Below are positions 60,396 through 64,000 of a DNA stretch of 64,000 nucleotides, in pieces. The notes below the pieces were generated by a model. That model was not told where the DNA came from and ran no database searches. It saw only the letters and a program-made list of their open reading frames with translations. The DNA is taken from the NCBI RefSeq assembly GCF_000972845.2, contig NC_040018.1, positions 18,993,868 to 19,057,867 on the forward strand. Direction: 5' to 3'. The number at the start of each line of letters is the position of its first letter. Within the stretch, counting starts at the first letter, position 1. The DNA comes from Larimichthys crocea. Lineage: Eukaryota; Chordata; Actinopteri; Sciaenidae. The position numbers and the translations under genes are program-made.

Positions 60396-61340
60396 TTCCC
60401 ACCCATGCACACACATCTACTCCCTTCCTTCCTTCTTCCCCTCCAGAGTGTCTCTCTATTCCTCTCTCCCCAGTCGGGATTATTTACCACTACATCCAGC
60501 AGACTGAAGCACCTCAGCTACTCTGCCCCGGGAATGCCTGCAGCCATGCAGCAATCAAAGCGAAGCGTCATCCTCTACCACCTGCACCCATGGGACAAAA
60601 AGGGAAGGAGAGTAGATAGGAAGAGGAGGGGTAGAGGAACAGTTAGGGGAGGGACAGAGACAGGAGGACAGAGAGGTAGACAAGAATTTGGAAACCTCTG
60701 GGACTGGGGAGAGTGTGAAGGGAAGAGTGGAGGGATAAGCACAAAAAAAGAGAAACTGGCAGCAAATACTTCGTCCCCACGTGGGCTCCTTGGGATCCTC
60801 AGAGACGGAAGCAAGACAGGAAACAAGGAGAGAGAACAGATGGAGACAGAGGGAGACTTAAAAGAAGAGGATTAGAGGATAGGAGATGGATTGCAGGATG
60901 TGAAAGGGTAAAAAACAGACGGTGATGTTGTCGAGAAGCCTGACCAGAGTGGTTAGGAAAGTAGGAGCCAGACGTGAGTAACTTATCCAGATATTTAAAA
61001 AAAAAGTGTTTTATTACTCATAAAACATTACCTAAATTAACTTAGCAGGCGCACACAGCTACACACTTGACATTCAAAAATATCATGGGCACACAACTGC
61101 ACAATGATGTCCATCCTGACATCAGGTCTCACACCAACACACTGACGTCAAACACCCTGTAACAGCTATAAGCAACTGCTTAAATACACCCTTCCATCAG
61201 CAGGTGGACTGTGCCATTTCTGCAGGTAAAATCTGAAAATCATCTCTCACGGGCAATCAAGTACGGATCTTGCGACCCAGAAAGAGCTTGCCTGGGGACT
61301 TGCAACTTTCCAGTGGGGCAGTGTGGGTAAACAAAGCAAA
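60394..61340. other. Non-coding; purine-rich tract 60597-60910
   Basis: The plus strand at about 60597-60910 is dominated by G and A (GGAAGGAGAGT, GAAGAGGAGGGG, GGAGAGAGAAC and similar), giving a charged 186-residue frame that starts in the CA repeat (60315-60875). I treat this as low complexity. The tract may favour triplex or other non-B DNA. Nothing else seen. Confidence 0.45.
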
Positions 61341-61344
61341 ATGC

Positions 61345-61440
61345 TTTTTTTAATTTTAGATCCTTCAAAGTAGCCACCTTTTGCTTTGATGACAGCTTTG
61401 CACACTCTTGATATTCTCTCAGCTGATCTCTCAAGTGAAA
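61345..61440 (-). pseudogene. Tc1-like transposase C-terminal fragment (second copy)
   Basis: On minus, about 61427-61360 reads RISRVCKAVIKAKGGYFEGS, matching the RVCKAVIKAKGGYF end of a Tc1-like transposase I know from salmonid and other fish elements. The C-terminal portion after it and all catalytic parts are missing. Terminal repeats were not found. It comes from a different Tc1 subfamily or segment than the remnant at 40860-41240. Confidence 0.65.
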
Positions 61441-61444
61441 TGCT

Positions 61445-62680
61445 TCAACATACACAACGACTGAAACGCTCTTACACAGACGACTACAAAGTTATATGGC
61501 CACATACACAACTCAAAAACTCTCATGAAAACTACTGAAAATCTTTCACACATGTGGGTAAAGTCTTCACATTGTTACACCTTGACTGTAGACTGCACAA
61601 TACAGTTCAGTTTACCTGTGCATCTTCTGTCTGCTGCTCCGGCTTATATGAATGGAGCATACTGGGGCCAGGTGTGTCCCATGCTGCTGATTAAGGTCAT
61701 AATAGGTCTGCAGCCCTGGAGACATCAGACAAAGCATCAGTAGATAAATTTAAATTCTCTAGGTGAACCAGGCGATGTTTCAGTGAAAAGAGAATTAGAC
61801 TCTTGTTTGTTTGTTCACCACACTTGTCTGCTCAACAGTCTGCAAACAGCCTAACCAAAGCAGCTGCGTTAACAATAAACTGGCCTCAGTGAAGGCCATG
61901 AGAACCCTCGGGCATCAATCGGGCAGCAACCAAACATTGCAACTCCAAGTGTGTACTTTGACTCAGATTGGACAACATTAATAGGTTAACAACCTCTCAT
62001 AACTGGAAATTACATGATTGAAGGAATGCCCGGTCTAGAGAAAAACTTCAGCTGAGATATCATGGCTGCTGATGTTGTACTGGACAAGATATATGTTCCC
62101 AAATAACTGAAAAAGTAATATATAACCTGGGGAATTATATGAACTTGTGATTTATCCAGATAATGGATAGATGCATTATATTTTCACTGCTATACTTTTC
62201 AGAATTGTTGATTTTCAGTACTCTCTTTGACTCAAATAGTTGCCCTAATAGTAAAATATGTCAGGGCTGGGATGATGGGAGCTCTCACTGATCAGTTGGT
62301 CAGTATCAGCAATGGGTTATCACTCTAAGCAAACATTACCACAGAGTATATGTTTGGCTAGTAGAGAGCGTCACATGTTCTTCCTTCTGACTTTTCTTTA
62401 CCCAGATGCCATTCGTGTATCCTGGTGAGAATTTCTTGTCACATGGATGTGTGCACTACAGTCCTGTAACACTTATTGTAAGCAGAAGTCTATTCACCAC
62501 AGAGAGCTCTGACTAAATGTGGCATACTGTTTACATGACCTCTTCCTTCAACCCTCTTGGAGATTTGTCATTGCTTACTTCAGAACAGGGTCCTTCGATT
62601 TCTCTGCAGCTATCTTTGAAAGCTGTTCAGTGCTAGACCATATCCACATAAATGACCACATACTATTCTGACTCAATGTT
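61445..62680. other. Non-coding, nothing recognised
   Basis: AT-rich, no gene or element ends recognised. Confidence 0.45.
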
Positions 62681-63021
62681 GTGTGTGACACACGGTCCAC
62701 ATAAACATTTGGGCTTTTAGCACATACAGTATGTGGACTCATAATCATAACAGTGATGTAGACTTATCACTAGGCGCTGTATCTGGGGCAACATGTCACA
62801 CAGATTTTTCTTTGCAAGCCTGAGTAGTGGCTTAGGGTCTGTTTTGAGGATAACTTTCGGAAGTCCATGGATGAAGGTATGCCATTTTTTAATACTTTCT
62901 TAGACTAGTAGTTTTCACTGCTAAATTCAGTATTTGGTTGGAATCCTTTAATGTCAGTTCGCCCCAGAGGAACTGGATCTTGCCAACACTAAACTGACAT
63001 TTTTCCTTGTTTAGTTTCCTG

Positions 63022-63432
63022 GTTTCTCCTTCCCTAGTATTTCTTGTCAGTCCCAGACCCAGAAGACACACAACCACAAGAGAGACAAACAAGGTGTCTC
63101 TCTTGTGGTTGTGTGTCTTCTGGGTGTGGCTATCCTATCATTCTCCTGAAACAACCTGCACATGTATCTCATCCACTAATCAATGCCCAGCGGTATATCA
63201 ACCCCAGCTTTTCACTCAATTCTTTGTCAGATTCTTCCGTCACATCCGTTGTTTACTCCTGATTTTTCCTATTTGCTAATCAGCCTGCCTCCAGCCCAGC
63301 TTAGTCTGCATGCCCAGCTTCACAACTGTCTCTCGATCTACTCACTTGACTTCAACCCAAAATACATCAGAACAAGCTTGTAAACTTGTGGGTTAGAGTT
63401 GAACTTTTGGGTTTAGGTCTAATGAACCTCAA
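63022..63432 (+). mobile_element. LTR-like insertion within the gypsy remnant (tentative)
   Basis: This interval interrupts the gypsy RT between GLKL and LNKEKC. In plus orientation it resembles a solo LTR: CAGCGGTATATCAACCCC (a TATA-like motif, about 63188-63206), a C/T-rich stretch with GCCTGCCTCCAGCCCAGC, and AAAATACATCAGAACAAGC (about 63358-63376) in place of a polyadenylation signal. The similarity to fish gypsy LTRs is from memory. A TG start, CA end and a 4-6 bp duplication could not be fixed. It contains the 31-bp hairpin near its left edge. Confidence 0.4.
63057..63125. repeat. Perfect 31-bp inverted repeat with 7-nt loop
   Basis: Arms 63057-63087 and 63095-63125 are exact complements (left arm starts ACCCAGAAGACACACAACCA); the loop is AACAAGG. 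A perfect 31-bp stem in otherwise decayed sequence implies a recent origin, or a local assembly or replication artefact. It lies near the left edge of the LTR-like insertion. Confidence 0.95.
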
Positions 63433-63660
63433 CAATTTGAGTCCATATTTCTGTATTCTCCTGAGTGTTTCCTCCTGTCGGGTCCTGCTGAATGGAGCAA
63501 CATCCTACCAGATCCATGTACACAGGCACACCATCCAGCCCTTTGGGAATTGGAAGATGGCAGGGGCGGAAAAACAGGGTGTTGCACATCTTTGCACTCT
63601 CTTCATCAATCTCCAGCTGCCAGAATCCAGACAAGGCATCCATCTTGAAAAAAATACTTT

Positions 63661-64000
63661 GCTTCTATCATTTCACTGATTATTTATTCTGTTTGCATCG
63701 AGCTGTTTCCCCCTGTTCTCCTGTGGTGATTATGCACATGACACTCACAGATCCCTCTTGCCTCACAGTCATGCAGACAACTAACCCAAAAGAAAAATAC
63801 GTATTCTGTAACTTAAGCAGTGCTTCAGGTAAACTTTACGAGTTAACATACAGAGCCAGAGACAAACTCAAATTTGCAGATGCTCTTATCTGGATCAGAC
63901 AATGAGCATCACTTTATCTCCATGCAAAGAAAGCAAAGAAAGTGTTTGCAGCATAATAAGGCAAGACATTTATGTGCTGAGTGCAATTCCAACAGTTTAT
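63661..64000. other. Non-coding, nothing recognised
   Basis: A 137-residue plus-strand frame (63492-63905) begins antisense to the gypsy RT and continues here without any recognisable domain. Nothing else seen. Confidence 0.45.

Larger units (their letters stand above)
62690..63660 (-). mobile_element. Ty3/gypsy retrotransposon pol remnant, split by an insertion
   Basis: Three minus-strand blocks lie in the order of gypsy pol. Block 1 (63647-63430): RT, with KMDALSGFWQLEIDEESAK (catalytic aspartate in MDA) and GLDGVPVYMD, then a frameshift to RIQKYGLKL; an internal deletion joins the two RT motifs. Block 2 (about 63020-62890): LNKEKCQFSVGKIQFL, the RT segment that normally follows GLKL directly. 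Block 3 (about 62850-62690): RNase H, with LKTDPKPLLRLAKKNL, LPQIQRL and HHCYDYES. About 410 bp separate blocks 1 and 2. No integrase, gag or own LTR is seen. Stops and deletions make it inactive; the element is old. Confidence 0.8.

Noticed and set aside
60315..60875. 186-residue plus-strand frame, the longest in the window
   Set aside because: Starts in the (CA)21 array as a His/Thr run and continues through purine-rich DNA; low complexity throughout.
63492..63905. 137-residue plus-strand frame
   Set aside because: Its first half is antisense to the gypsy RT block, which explains the open frame.
1..64000. CRISPR array, operon, phage or other bacterial-type system
   Set aside because: No regularly spaced repeats, no ribosome-binding-site-led gene series, and the content is plainly vertebrate non-coding DNA.

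Overview
The window looks like a non-coding stretch (intergenic or intronic) of a ray-finned fish nuclear genome. It is AT-rich, has long (CA)n, (TA)n and (TCTA)n microsatellites, and carries decayed vertebrate-type transposons: tRNA-derived SINEs, Rex1/L2-like LINEs, Harbinger, hAT, Tc1 and Ty3/gypsy. Several interspersed repeats resemble sequences I associate with teleosts from memory; no search was possible. I see no complete host protein-coding gene, no rRNA or functional tRNA gene, no CRISPR array and no bacterial features. Open frames are short (186 residues at most) and are mostly low complexity or antisense to transposon remnants.

Layout. 1-4 kb: mostly plain AT-rich DNA with a decayed LINE reverse transcriptase at about 1.1-1.4 kb. 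4.1-5.9 kb: an unclassified repeat interrupted by a 1,476-bp internally deleted PIF/Harbinger element with terminal inverted repeats (TIRs) and a CTG target duplication. 7.6-8.4 kb: a (TCTA)n array, then (CA)n/(TA)n grown next to a minus-strand SINE. 10.1-10.2 kb: an orphan hAT end. 16.6-17.3 kb: second copy of the 4.1-kb repeat plus another repeat. 19.6-20 kb: LINE C-terminal remnant. 26.9-27.6 kb: a 703-bp inverted-repeat element built from about eleven copies of a 16-bp CCAAT-containing motif. 28.3-30.1 kb: a nested cluster, with a 1,358-bp hAT element with a perfect 8-bp duplication inside older hAT-like DNA, abutted by a SINE with a 15-bp duplication. 38.2-41.2 kb: LINE-tail-like and Tc1 remnants. 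45.2-46.4 kb: a repeat and a second deleted Harbinger. 49.5-50.3 kb: sequence with the look of conserved non-coding elements. 51.3 kb: third SINE head. 53.1 kb: a 54-nt exon-like segment. 56.1-57.6 kb: the best-preserved LINE, 5' truncated. 59.6-61.4 kb: LINE and Tc1 fragments and a (CA)21 tract. 62.7-63.7 kb: a gypsy pol remnant split by an LTR-like insertion bearing a perfect 31-bp hairpin.

No set of genes here works together as a pathway. The content is a layered transposon history; the insertion order can be read from target duplications and nesting. The most notable observations are the CCAAT-repeat inverted-repeat element, the nested hAT/SINE cluster, and several near-perfect short-loop inverted repeats at element breakpoints that would fit replication template switching.
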